Shown here piece after piece: positions 52,573-61,800 of a DNA stretch of 64,000 nucleotides. Origin of the DNA: Parabacteroides sp. TM07-1AC. Its GTDB lineage: Bacteria; Bacteroidota; Bacteroidia; Bacteroidales; Tannerellaceae. Location: assembly GCF_003480915.1 (NCBI RefSeq), contig NZ_QUKD01000006.1, positions 124,001 to 188,000 of the forward strand, given 5' to 3'. Below the pieces are notes generated by a model. That model was not told the origin of the DNA. It ran no database searches and saw nothing but the letters and a program-made list of their open reading frames with translations. The position numbers and the translations under genes are program-made. Position 1 is the first letter of the stretch; each line of letters begins with the position of its first letter.

Positions 52573-54777
52573 ATGAAAGCACTATTGTTAACTGTAGCCC
52601 TCTTACTGGGGTGTATGAATGTTTCTTCCCAGGAGAAAGAAGCGGATATCATATCCGTCTCTACGAACGACTTAAATATGGTCTTTTCTATCTCTCCGGA
52701 TAAAAAGGTAGTATATAACTATTTTGGAGATAAGTTCCAGCATGTTTCCCCTTTCCTTACTAAGAAGTATAAAGAACAACCGGATAATGGTATAGGTTAT
52801 GCTCCGGCAATCTATCCTGCTTACGGAGGACGTCTTTTCCTGAATCCGGCACTGAAGCTGACACATACCGACGGTGTTCAGACTACCGAATTAATATATG
52901 CAGACCATTCGGTAAAGAATGTCGATGCTAACAGAGTCGAAACAGTGATCCGGCTGAAAGATCCTTTGTATCCGGTTTTTGTCAATCTGAACTTCGTTGC
53001 TTATCAGAAAGAGAATGTGATCTGCCAGTCTGTTTCGGTCTCCCATCAGGAAAATAGCCGTCTGGCAGTCGAAAATATATCTTCCGCTTATCTCCCTTTA
53101 CATGCAGATTCCTATTATCTGACGCATTTCCATGGTGCATGGGCTTCCGAAATGCAGTTGGTGGAAGAACAACTGACTCCCGGTGTCAAACGGATAGAGT
53201 CTAAGAAAGGGGTACGGACTACACAGTCTGAAAACTCTTCTTTCTTGCTTTCTCTGAACGGACCGGCTTATGAAGATATGGGTGAAGTCTATGGCGGTTC
53301 CCTCGCCTGGTCGGGAAATTATCTGAATTCTTTTGAAATAGATGAATGCGGCATGCTGCATATACTGACCGGCATGAATAATTTTGCCTCTACTTATAAC
53401 CTGGAACCGGGTAAAGTCTTGCAAACTCCGGAGATGGTATGGACTTACAGCTCTGCCGGTAAAGGGCAAGTTTCCAGAAACCTGCATGACTGGTCGCGTA
53501 ACTATGCACTGGCTCATGGCAATCAGGAATTGCCGATCGTGCTGAACAGTTGGGAAGGTGCCTATTTTGACTTTACAGAGAAGACGATCACGGATATGAT
53601 CGATGATGCTGCCGGGTTCGGTGTCGAGATGTTCGTATTAGACGATGGCTGGTTTGCCAATAAGTATCCGCGCAACTCGGATAAAGTCGGCTTGGGTGAC
53701 TGGCAGGTGAATAAGAAGAAATTGCCGCGTGGTATCGACTACCTGGCGAAATACGCTGTCAATAAAGGTCTGAAATTCGGTATATGGATTGAGCCGGAAA
53801 TGGTAAGCCCGAAGAGCGAATTGGCGGAAAAGCATCCGGAATGGATCGTGAAGAGCGGCAAGCGGGATATTATCCCGATGCGTAACCAATGGTTGCTCGA
53901 CCTGAGCAATCCGGCTGTACAGGACTTTGTGGTAAAGACTTTCGACGATGTGATTGCCCTGTCTCCCCATATTTCCTATATTAAATGGGACGCAAACCGT
54001 CATGTCGATAACTTCGGTTCCGAATATTTGTCGAAAGAAAATCAGACCCACTTTTGGATCGAGTATACAAAAGGATTGTACAGTGCTTATGAACGGATTC
54101 GTGAAAAACATCCGGATGTTATGATTCAGTTGTGTTCTTCCGGTGGCGGTCGTCTGGACTTCGGTGCTTTGAAATATCACGATGAGTTCTGGGCCAGCGA
54201 TAATACCAACTCGCTCGACCGTATATTTATCCAATACAGCACGAACCTTTTCTTTCCGGCAAAAGCCACTGCATCACACGTGTCGACCACTCCGAACCAT
54301 CAGACAGGTATGATGGCTCCGCTGAAGTTCCGCTTCGATGTCGCCATGACAGGCCGTTTGGGAATGGAGTTGCAGCCGAAGGATCTGACCGGCGATGAAC
54401 TGCCTTTTGCGGAACAGGCAATCAGGAACTATAAACGTATCCGTCCGATCGTACAGCTGGGCGACCTCTATCGTCTCAAATCTCCTTACGACGGAAACGG
54501 ATGGGCTTCGCATATGTATATATCGAAAGATAAGAAGGAATCGGTATTTTTTGCTTACAGCCTGAAATACCACGGACGTACAACATTCTTTGAGACCAAG
54601 CTAAAAGGACTGGATCCGGCTAAAATGTATAAGATTACTGAATTGAACAAAGCCGGAGACAGTACCTTTTATGGAGACGGCCAGGTTTTCCCCGGCGATT
54701 ATCTGATGAATGCCGGTATCAGCCTGAAGATCGGGAATACGTATGAAAGCACTGTCCTGTTGATCACAGAGCAATGA
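52573..54777 (+). CDS. GH36 alpha-galactosidase
   Basis: A 734-residue GH36 enzyme with a signal peptide. The barrel has the nucleophile in SYIKWDANR (D473) and the acid/base in FWASDNTN (D543), preceded by CSSGGGRLD. The N-terminal beta-sandwich (about 25-310) and a C-terminal beta domain complete the usual three-part structure. It removes alpha-1,6-galactose from raffinose, stachyose, galactomannan side chains or related glycans. First enzyme gene of PUL 2, all on the plus strand. A hairpin (about 54782-54799) lies between it and the next gene. Confidence 0.94.
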   Translation: MKALLLTVALLLGCMNVSSQEKEADIISVSTNDLNMVFSISPDKKVVYNYFGDKFQHVSPFLTKKYKEQPDNGIGYAPAIYPAYGGRLFLNPALKLTHTDGVQTTELIYADHSVKNVDANRVETVIRLKDPLYPVFVNLNFVAYQKENVICQSVSVSHQENSRLAVENISSAYLPLHADSYYLTHFHGAWASEMQLVEEQLTPGVKRIESKKGVRTTQSENSSFLLSLNGPAYEDMGEVYGGSLAWSGNYLNSFEIDECGMLHILTGMNNFASTYNLEPGKVLQTPEMVWTYSSAGKGQVSRNLHDWSRNYALAHGNQELPIVLNSWEGAYFDFTEKTITDMIDDAAGFGVEMFVLDDGWFANKYPRNSDKVGLGDWQVNKKKLPRGIDYLAKYAVNKGLKFGIWIEPEMVSPKSELAEKHPEWIVKSGKRDIIPMRNQWLLDLSNPAVQDFVVKTFDDVIALSPHISYIKWDANRHVDNFGSEYLSKENQTHFWIEYTKGLYSAYERIREKHPDVMIQLCSSGGGRLDFGALKYHDEFWASDNTNSLDRIFIQYSTNLFFPAKATASHVSTTPNHQTGMMAPLKFRFDVAMTGRLGMELQPKDLTGDELPFAEQAIRNYKRIRPIVQLGDLYRLKSPYDGNGWASHMYISKDKKESVFFAYSLKYHGRTTFFETKLKGLDPAKMYKITELNKAGDSTFYGDGQVFPGDYLMNAGISLKIGNTYESTVLLITEQ

Positions 54778-54833
54778 CACTGTCCGGAATACGGCCGGAC
54801 CACATTTGAAAACACACATTTAATTATCAATAC

Positions 54834-56831
54834 ATGAAACTCATCAATTTAAATCTGCTATTATTGCTCGCCCTGTTTGTGTCCTGTGGTGAACCATCCG
54901 TCTCGTCGGGGAAATGGACGGTCAGCTACGATCAGGCGCAGAAAGGCCATCGTATCGAGAAAGAGAATCAGCTTCTTTCCGATGGGGTCTACGCTTCGTA
55001 CAAACTGGGCGACAGATTGGTCACCACCCGTGACTACAAGAGTAGCCAGTCGAAAGCAACCGCTATCAGCGACGCTTTCGGCGAAGGGTCATTATTGCAG
55101 GTCACTTATACCGACAGTAACCTGCCTACACTGGTGCAATCTTTCTACATCTATCCGGAGAAAGATTATCTGTTGACGGAATTTACTCTTCAGGGAGGGG
55201 ATGCCGATGTCGAATCGAATTATATGGCTCCGGTCAACATCGACCGTATGCCTGCTTTACTTGCCGAAGGGGATAACCGTGCGTTGTTCCAGCCTTTCGA
55301 TAACGATTGCTGGATCCGTTATCAGTCTCATCCGCTGACTTTCGATAAGTTACGTAGTTATGAGGTGGCTACCGTATTTAATAATAATGATCGCAAAGGA
55401 CTTGTGATCGGTTCGGTGGAACATTTCGACTGGAAAACCGGTATCGATATGACTCAGGGTGACCGTAATAATATCGGTTCGCTGGTTTGTTTCGGTGGTG
55501 TAGCCGATACGTTGACACGCGATTCGAAAGCACATGGTGCACTGAAAGGTAAAGAAGTAAAATCCCCGAAAGTATTTGTCGGCTTCTTCAACGACTGGCG
55601 TGCCGGACTGGAAGAATACGGAAAAGCGAATGCGGTGGTGGCTCCTGTAAAGAAATGGCCGGGTGCCGTTACTTTCGGCTGGAACAGTTGGGGAGCACTT
55701 CAGTTCAATCTTACTTACCAGAAGGCGTTGGAAGTATCCGATTTCTTCAAGAATAATTTGCAAAACAATCATTTTGTAAATGCGGACGGCAATGTGACGA
55801 TCGGTCTCGATTCCGGCTGGAACAGCTTTAAAGATGAGGAACTGAAAGATTTCGTAGATCATTGTGCGACTAACGGACAGATTGCCGGTGTGTACTGGAC
55901 GCCTTTTACGGATTGGGGTAAACATCCGGAACGGACCATCAAGGATGCTCCTGATTATAAGTATAAAGATGTCTATCTGTATGCAAACGGTCAGCCGCAG
56001 GAACTGGACGGCGCTTATGCGATCGACCCGACTCATCCGGCCATCGAGGAGATGATGAAGAAGACTTCCGACTTGTTCTACCGTTGCGGTTTCAAATATG
56101 TGAAGATGGACTTTATGACACATGGAGCTATGGAAGCCGACAAATGGTATAATCCGGAAATTCAGACAGGTATCCAGGCTTACAACTACGGTATGCAGTT
56201 GTTGAATAAGTACTTCGGCGATATGTACATTAATTTGTCGATTTCTCCTGTATTCCCGGCTCATTATGCAAATTCACGCCGTATCGCCTGCGATGCCTGG
56301 AATAAGATCAAGGATACGGAATATACGCTGAATGCCCTTTCTTACGGTTGGTGGCAGGATGAAGTGTATCAGTATAATGATGCCGACCATCTGGTGTTGC
56401 GTGAAGCGACCGAAGGTGAGAACCGTGCCCGTATGACTTCCGGTGCCATTACCGGTTTGTATATCGTTGGAGATGATTTCAGTAAAGGCGGAAAACAGGT
56501 CGATAAAGATCGTGCTATGAAATTCATGACCAATCAGAGGGTGAATGCTGTCGCCAAAGGCATTTCGTTTACTCCGGTGGAAGGGAATGGCGAACGTTCT
56601 GAAAATCAATTTATTCATCATGATGCAGACGGAACGTCTTATTTCGCTATCTTTAATTACTCGGAAGAAGAAATGAACACTACAGTTTCGCTTGAACGTC
56701 TCGGACTGGAGCCAACCGTTACTTACCGGGCGAAAGAGCTTTGGAGCGGATATGAACAACCTGTCAAGGAAATAATAACAGTGACAATCCCTGCCAAGGA
56801 TGCGTTACTTTATAAAATTGAAAACAACTAA
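54834..56831 (+). CDS. Clan GH-D (GH36/GH27-like) alpha-galactosidase-like lipoprotein
   Basis: A 665-residue lipoprotein (LFVSCGE, C18). The barrel shows clan GH-D marks: FGWNSWGA, IGLDSGWNS, the nucleophile-like YVKMDFM (D426) and the later SRRIACDAW (D487), a candidate acid/base. It is a distant relative of the GH36 enzyme upstream and close to the enzyme at 61801, with shared FGWNSWGA, DPTHP and YNDADHLV blocks. It probably cleaves an alpha-galactoside or similar residue, and the lipid anchor suggests action at a membrane. It starts 57 bp after GH36 and ends 20 bp before susC. Confidence 0.85.
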   Translation: MKLINLNLLLLLALFVSCGEPSVSSGKWTVSYDQAQKGHRIEKENQLLSDGVYASYKLGDRLVTTRDYKSSQSKATAISDAFGEGSLLQVTYTDSNLPTLVQSFYIYPEKDYLLTEFTLQGGDADVESNYMAPVNIDRMPALLAEGDNRALFQPFDNDCWIRYQSHPLTFDKLRSYEVATVFNNNDRKGLVIGSVEHFDWKTGIDMTQGDRNNIGSLVCFGGVADTLTRDSKAHGALKGKEVKSPKVFVGFFNDWRAGLEEYGKANAVVAPVKKWPGAVTFGWNSWGALQFNLTYQKALEVSDFFKNNLQNNHFVNADGNVTIGLDSGWNSFKDEELKDFVDHCATNGQIAGVYWTPFTDWGKHPERTIKDAPDYKYKDVYLYANGQPQELDGAYAIDPTHPAIEEMMKKTSDLFYRCGFKYVKMDFMTHGAMEADKWYNPEIQTGIQAYNYGMQLLNKYFGDMYINLSISPVFPAHYANSRRIACDAWNKIKDTEYTLNALSYGWWQDEVYQYNDADHLVLREATEGENRARMTSGAITGLYIVGDDFSKGGKQVDKDRAMKFMTNQRVNAVAKGISFTPVEGNGERSENQFIHHDADGTSYFAIFNYSEEEMNTTVSLERLGLEPTVTYRAKELWSGYEQPVKEIITVTIPAKDALLYKIENN

Positions 56832-56850
56832 TGTTCTTAAATTATCAATT

Positions 56851-59800
56851 ATGAAACAGATCAAGCTTTTTAGTATTTTGATGATGCTTGTGTTATGCTG
56901 CGGTACTGCTTTTGCACAAGGCATAACGATTACAGGTACAATCACCGACGCGAAAACGTCGGAGTCGCTCCCGGGAGCGAGCGTTGTTCTCAAGGGAACA
57001 ACGCAAGGGACTATATCGGATATGGATGGAAAATATTCTTTGACTGCATCGCCCGGCGCCACGTTGGTGATCAGTTATATAGGATATGACACGAAAGAAG
57101 TGAAAGTTGGTAACCAGCCGGTTATCAATGTATCGCTTTCGGAAGATTCACAATCGATCGATGAGGTAGTTATCGTTGGTGCTTCCATGAAGAAAAGCGA
57201 CCTGACAGGTGCTATTGCACATGTTGATTCCAAAGTGTTGGAAGAAAGACCGGTAACGACCGTCAATGAAGCCCTTCAGGGACGTGTAGCCGGTGTTTTG
57301 ATCACCAAAGGAACTCGTCCGGGTGACGATTCAAGTATCAAGATCCGTGGTGTGAATACGATCAATTCCGGTTCAGACCCGATCTACGTTGTTGACGGTT
57401 TGGTTATGGGTAACGGTTACGGTGGTTTTAACGCCATCAACGTGAATGATGTGGCTTCCGTACAGGTCTTGAAAGATGCTTCGGCTACGGCCCTTTACGG
57501 ATCACGTGGTGCCAACGGTGTAGTTCTTATCACAACCAAGAAAGGTAAAATAGGTGAGGGACGCGTTACTTACGACGGTTGGGTTGGTTTCTCAAAAATT
57601 ACCCAGCGCCCGAAGACAATGGATGCACAGCAGTTGTTTGATTTGCGTATAGATGCTTTTGCCAATGGGTATATGCATGATAATCCAACTGCAAACCGTC
57701 AGGATTATATAAACAGTACATTGATGAATACTAATACGGCTTTCTCTGATGATGAGTTCGCAACTTATCGTGCAGGTAAGAGCTATAACTGGTTGGATGA
57801 GGTAATCAGCAACGGTTTCCAGCAGAACCATTCCGTAAGTTTCTCTAATGCAACGGAAAAGAACAATATTTATATTAGCTTCGACTATGCTAATATCGAC
57901 GGATTGATTGGCGATTCAAAAGAAAAGAAATATTCTGGCCGTATTAATGCGGAAACTATGATTAAACCGTGGTTAAAGATTGGTACAAACTCTTCTTTCT
58001 CTCGTACGGAAAACAATTTGCCGACAGATGATGTGTACGACAAGGCGTTGAATGCAAACCCGTTATTGAGCCCGGAACCGTTCCGTGACCCTTCAACTCG
58101 TTATACTTGGGACTATTTGACACTGTATTATCGTGTGCACAATGAAGGAAATAATAATGATTATAACCCGTTCAACTCACAGGAAGTAGCTCGCGAACGT
58201 GCCCGTAATCGTTTCCTTTCTTCCAATTACATCAATATCAACCCGATTGAAGGATTGAATATCCGTTCAACATTTGCACTGGATGTTTCTTCACAGACTT
58301 GGTTCGAATATACGCCTTCTTATATTCAGGAAGCAATCCGCCACTATAATGGAGATGCACGCGCAAAACACGAAAGATGGTCACAGTTGAATTGGCAGTG
58401 GGATAATACAATCACATACGACAAGACGATCAACAAACATCGTATGAATTTCCTGTTTGGTACAAGTACAACCAAAAATACAGAAAACTATACCAAAGCA
58501 CAAGGTGACCGTTTTGCCAGTGACGATTTGCTGTGGAACGACCTGAAAGGTGCGGCAGCAAATGACAAAAAGGAACTCGATTCTGATTTCAAAGGAAATA
58601 CCCTGGTTTCTGTGTTAGGTAGAGTGAATTACAACTATGACATGCGTTATTATTTGACGGCTACAGCACGTTACGACGGTTCTTCTAAATTTGCAGAAGG
58701 ACATCGTTGGGGTGTTTTGCCATCTTTCTCGGCTGCATGGGATATAACGAATGAAGCATTTATGGAAGATCAGAATATTTTTGATCGTTTGAAGTTGCGT
58801 GTAGGTTATGGTGTGGTTGGTAATCAGGATATTGAAAATTATGCTTACCGGACACTGTATTTCTCTTCTGTAAGTAACGGACAGGCTTCTTATGCAACCA
58901 GCGGTTTGAGAGGTACACCTGGTATTACCTGGGAGAAACAGAAACAAACCAATATCGGTGTGGACATGGCATTCTTTAATGACCGTTTGAATGTTTCTTT
59001 GGACGGATTCTTTATCAAGAATGATAACTTGTTGATGAAACACTCTTTGCCGTTAACTTCTGGTTACAGCGAAACATGGGAAAATATCGGTTCTGTGAAG
59101 AATAAAGGCTTTGAGGCTACAATTAGTGCAACTCCGATACAGACAAAAGATTTCACATGGAATGTGAATGCCAATATCTCTTTCGATAAGAACGAGGTTT
59201 CAAAACTGTATGGTAATGTGACAGAAATATTGAATGGGTCTGATCGTGAAAAGAATATCTTCCTGGGCGAATCTTTGAATAACATTTATACCTATAAGAC
59301 AGGCGGTATCGCTAACGAATCGAATCGTAGTGAATGGGAAAATCTGGATTTCAATGGAAAACACGTAAGTTTAGGTGATTTGTATCCTTTAGATATTTCC
59401 GGCCCCGATGGTGTACCTGACGGTGTGATTGACCAGCTTGACCGCGTAGTGGTAGGTAAGAAAGATCCGAAGTTCTACGGTGGATTTGCTACAGATTTCA
59501 GCTATAAGGGTATTTCTTTGAATGCAGTGTTCAATTATTCATATGGTGCAGAAAAGATCAGCTCTTACTATGAGACTTTGATTAACAGTACAGGAACAAG
59601 CATGGCTTCAGTTGACCTGTTGGATCGTTGGACACCGGATAATACGGGAGCTTCTGTTCCGCGTGTGATTGCCAATACAACCAGTGGTTATAACCGTTAT
59701 AATCCGTCAGATATGGATTATACGATTCAGGATGCGTCTTATCTGCGTTTATCTACTTTGACATTGGCTTATTCATTCCCGAAACCATTATTGAGCCAAC

Positions 59801-59943
59801 TTAAGGTAGAAAATCTGCGTGTTTATTTTACAGCCTCCAATCTGTTTTGTTTGACAGGTTATAAAGGGTTTGATCCTGAGACAGGCGATTACGGATATCC
59901 TCCGACAAAGATGTATGTATTTGGTTTGAACTTTAGTTTTTAA
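56851..59943 (+). CDS. SusC/RagA-family TonB-dependent outer membrane transporter (PUL 2)
   Basis: A 1030-residue SusC-like transporter. The start at 56851 (MKQIKLFSILMMLVLCCGTAFAQ) is chosen because the frame upstream overlaps the previous gene. It carries a carboxypeptidase-regulatory-like domain (TITGTITDAKTSESLPGASV), a TonB-box-like DEVVIVGAS, a plug with SVQVLKDASATALYGSRGANG, and a barrel ending in FGLNFSF. It imports the alpha-galactosides captured by the SusD partner that follows after 21 bp. It is not closely related to the SusC of PUL 1. Confidence 0.95.
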   Translation: MKQIKLFSILMMLVLCCGTAFAQGITITGTITDAKTSESLPGASVVLKGTTQGTISDMDGKYSLTASPGATLVISYIGYDTKEVKVGNQPVINVSLSEDSQSIDEVVIVGASMKKSDLTGAIAHVDSKVLEERPVTTVNEALQGRVAGVLITKGTRPGDDSSIKIRGVNTINSGSDPIYVVDGLVMGNGYGGFNAINVNDVASVQVLKDASATALYGSRGANGVVLITTKKGKIGEGRVTYDGWVGFSKITQRPKTMDAQQLFDLRIDAFANGYMHDNPTANRQDYINSTLMNTNTAFSDDEFATYRAGKSYNWLDEVISNGFQQNHSVSFSNATEKNNIYISFDYANIDGLIGDSKEKKYSGRINAETMIKPWLKIGTNSSFSRTENNLPTDDVYDKALNANPLLSPEPFRDPSTRYTWDYLTLYYRVHNEGNNNDYNPFNSQEVARERARNRFLSSNYININPIEGLNIRSTFALDVSSQTWFEYTPSYIQEAIRHYNGDARAKHERWSQLNWQWDNTITYDKTINKHRMNFLFGTSTTKNTENYTKAQGDRFASDDLLWNDLKGAAANDKKELDSDFKGNTLVSVLGRVNYNYDMRYYLTATARYDGSSKFAEGHRWGVLPSFSAAWDITNEAFMEDQNIFDRLKLRVGYGVVGNQDIENYAYRTLYFSSVSNGQASYATSGLRGTPGITWEKQKQTNIGVDMAFFNDRLNVSLDGFFIKNDNLLMKHSLPLTSGYSETWENIGSVKNKGFEATISATPIQTKDFTWNVNANISFDKNEVSKLYGNVTEILNGSDREKNIFLGESLNNIYTYKTGGIANESNRSEWENLDFNGKHVSLGDLYPLDISGPDGVPDGVIDQLDRVVVGKKDPKFYGGFATDFSYKGISLNAVFNYSYGAEKISSYYETLINSTGTSMASVDLLDRWTPDNTGASVPRVIANTTSGYNRYNPSDMDYTIQDASYLRLSTLTLAYSFPKPLLSQLKVENLRVYFTASNLFCLTGYKGFDPETGDYGYPPTKMYVFGLNFSF

Positions 59944-59964
59944 TGATTTAAAAGGATTACAATT

Positions 59965-61542
59965 ATGAAAAAGAGATATAATTTGATCGGACTACTGGCA
60001 TTGGCGCTAAGTGCCGGGATTACCACGTCTTGTTCCGATTTCCTGACACAGGAGAACAAGAAAGCATTAACGGAAGAACAAATCTATTCGGATGCCGAGT
60101 TTATTGAACTGAATCTGAAAGGTATATACAACACTTGGCGGGATAATACCCGTCAAGATGAAAGAGCCTGGTTTTTGATGACCGGTACGGATGAAATTCA
60201 GCGTGGAGCTCTTCAGAACAAAGGTGGTGGCGAAGGTGCGGCGATGGACCGTTACGATGCGAATATGAACTCGTTACACAGTAAGGTGAAAGACCAGTGG
60301 AACAAACGCTTCCCGGTTGTAACTGCTGCTGCCAAAATTGTCCGTGCATTGGATACTCCGGATTTGGTGGAAGGAACAAAAGAAGCGACTTTACTTGGTG
60401 AAGCTTGTTTTATACGTGGGTTTGTCAATTACGAACTGGCAATGTATTGGGGAGAAATTCCAATTATTGACCTGGACAAGATTGAAGAAACCGGATATGG
60501 ACGTCAGCCACTCGCCGACGTATGGCAGTTCATTATTAATGACCTTGAAAAAGCAGCTAAATACGCACCGAAAAGTAATGAAGCAGGCCGGGCTACCAGT
60601 GGAGCTGGTTATACCATGTTGGGTAAGGCTTATATGTCTGCTCCGGTAGAAACTGGTTTGCGTGATTTCAACAAGGCAAAAGAAGCTTTTGAACAGGTAA
60701 TGGGTATGGGATATCAGCTGGTTCCTTATGCAAATTTGTGGAATTATGAAACACCCAATACAGCAGAATCTATTTATGAATTCCAGTTTAACAACAATCC
60801 GAACCGTAATCAGATTCAGTTCCAGATCGGCTCGCGTGTAGCACAGAACTGGTGGACTGATGGTTGTTATTTTGCAGGTTATGATCATGTGGTTGTTACC
60901 GAGTATGGATATGAAACAGTAGAAAACGGCGGTATATGGGAAGACGGTGATGTCCGTAAAGAAGAAAGTATCCGTTACGATTTTACCTATAATGGTGAAG
61001 TTCCTAACTATGAATGCGTAGCTTGGGAAGATCTTGGTGAAGATCATGACGAATTGAAACCGCACGTAAAAAAATACGAAGACTATCGTACTGACCAATA
61101 TTCAGGATTGGGTATCAACAATATGTGGAACTCAGGAAAGAATATCCCGGCTCTTCGTTATGCGGATGTTCTTCTTAGCTATGCAGAATGTCTGAATGAA
61201 CTGGGACAGACAGCACAGGCTGTGGAAAAGGTGAACGAAGTTCGTAACCGTGCATGGGGGTTCAGTATCCCGGCTGATAAGAAATGGGATGCAGGTATGT
61301 CACAGGATAATTTCCGTGTGAAGATATTGGATGAACGTATGCGTGAGTTCTTGGGTGAGAACTGGCGTCGTGCCGATCTGATTCGTACAGGCAAATTCGT
61401 TGAGTATATCAAGGAACGCAACAAATGGGCGAAACGCTCTGGTACGATCCAGGATTATAATGTTCGTTATCCGATCCCTAACGAAGAGATCGAACAGAAT
61501 CCGGATATGACTCAGGAAGATCAGAACCCTGGATACAGATAA
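59965..61542 (+). CDS. SusD/RagB-family nutrient-binding outer membrane lipoprotein (PUL 2)
   Basis: A 525-residue SusD homologue with a lipoprotein leader (TTSCSDFLT, C23), TPR-like N-terminal helices with GEACFIRGFVNYELAMYWGEIP and a C-terminal RMREFLGENWRRADLIRTGKF block. It ends with YPIPNEEIEQNPDM, the typical SusD tail. It forms the ligand-binding lid of the SusC transporter. A 22-bp palindrome array lies 16 bp after its stop and an intrinsic terminator further on. Confidence 0.95.
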   Translation: MKKRYNLIGLLALALSAGITTSCSDFLTQENKKALTEEQIYSDAEFIELNLKGIYNTWRDNTRQDERAWFLMTGTDEIQRGALQNKGGGEGAAMDRYDANMNSLHSKVKDQWNKRFPVVTAAAKIVRALDTPDLVEGTKEATLLGEACFIRGFVNYELAMYWGEIPIIDLDKIEETGYGRQPLADVWQFIINDLEKAAKYAPKSNEAGRATSGAGYTMLGKAYMSAPVETGLRDFNKAKEAFEQVMGMGYQLVPYANLWNYETPNTAESIYEFQFNNNPNRNQIQFQIGSRVAQNWWTDGCYFAGYDHVVVTEYGYETVENGGIWEDGDVRKEESIRYDFTYNGEVPNYECVAWEDLGEDHDELKPHVKKYEDYRTDQYSGLGINNMWNSGKNIPALRYADVLLSYAECLNELGQTAQAVEKVNEVRNRAWGFSIPADKKWDAGMSQDNFRVKILDERMREFLGENWRRADLIRTGKFVEYIKERNKWAKRSGTIQDYNVRYPIPNEEIEQNPDMTQEDQNPGYR

Positions 61543-61558
61543 CTATAAAGTTGCTTCC

Positions 61559-61668
61559 GTTTCCTAAGGAAGAAACTTCGGTTTCCTCCTTAGGAAACTA
61601 GAGTTTCCCAGGCAGGAAATTACAGTTCCCTCCGCAGGGAACTACAGTTTCCAAACAGAGAAACTACG
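61559..61668. repeat. Tandem array of five 22-bp palindromic units after susD of PUL 2
   Basis: Units at 61559-61580, 61581-61602, 61603-61624, 61625-61646 and 61647-61668, plus a fragment to about 61680. Each has two arms of 5-7 bp (GTTTCCT with AGGAAAC or variants) and a 4-nt spacer such as TACA. Unit 3 (GTTCCCT with AGGGAAC) carries a paired change that keeps the stem. The period equals that of the array before the HU-like gene, though the bases are different. Confidence 0.85.
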
Positions 61669-61724
61669 AGGAAACTGTAATCAATTGAAGATTAGTATGC
61701 TAAAGGCAAAAGGATTGTAAAGGA

Positions 61725-61762
61725 AAAACACCGGGAAGGTATGTCTTTGCCCGGTGTTTTGT
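61725..61762 (+). terminator. Intrinsic terminator between susD and the last enzyme gene
   Basis: A perfect 11-bp stem (61725-61735 with 61750-61760, 14-nt loop) rich in G and C at the tip and ending in TTTT. It would stop the sus transcript before the next gene, which then needs its own promoter. Confidence 0.85.
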
Positions 61763-61800
61763 TTAATGAAAACCGAATCAAACTAATATATAATAGGTTA

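Noticed and set aside
55350..56264. A 304-codon minus-strand frame
   Set aside because: It is antisense to the catalytic barrel of the GH-D lipoprotein and shows no start context, signal peptide or motif.
56800..56850. Upstream start for the second SusC
   Set aside because: The extra 17 codons overlap the preceding enzyme gene and place residues before a clean signal peptide that begins at 56851.
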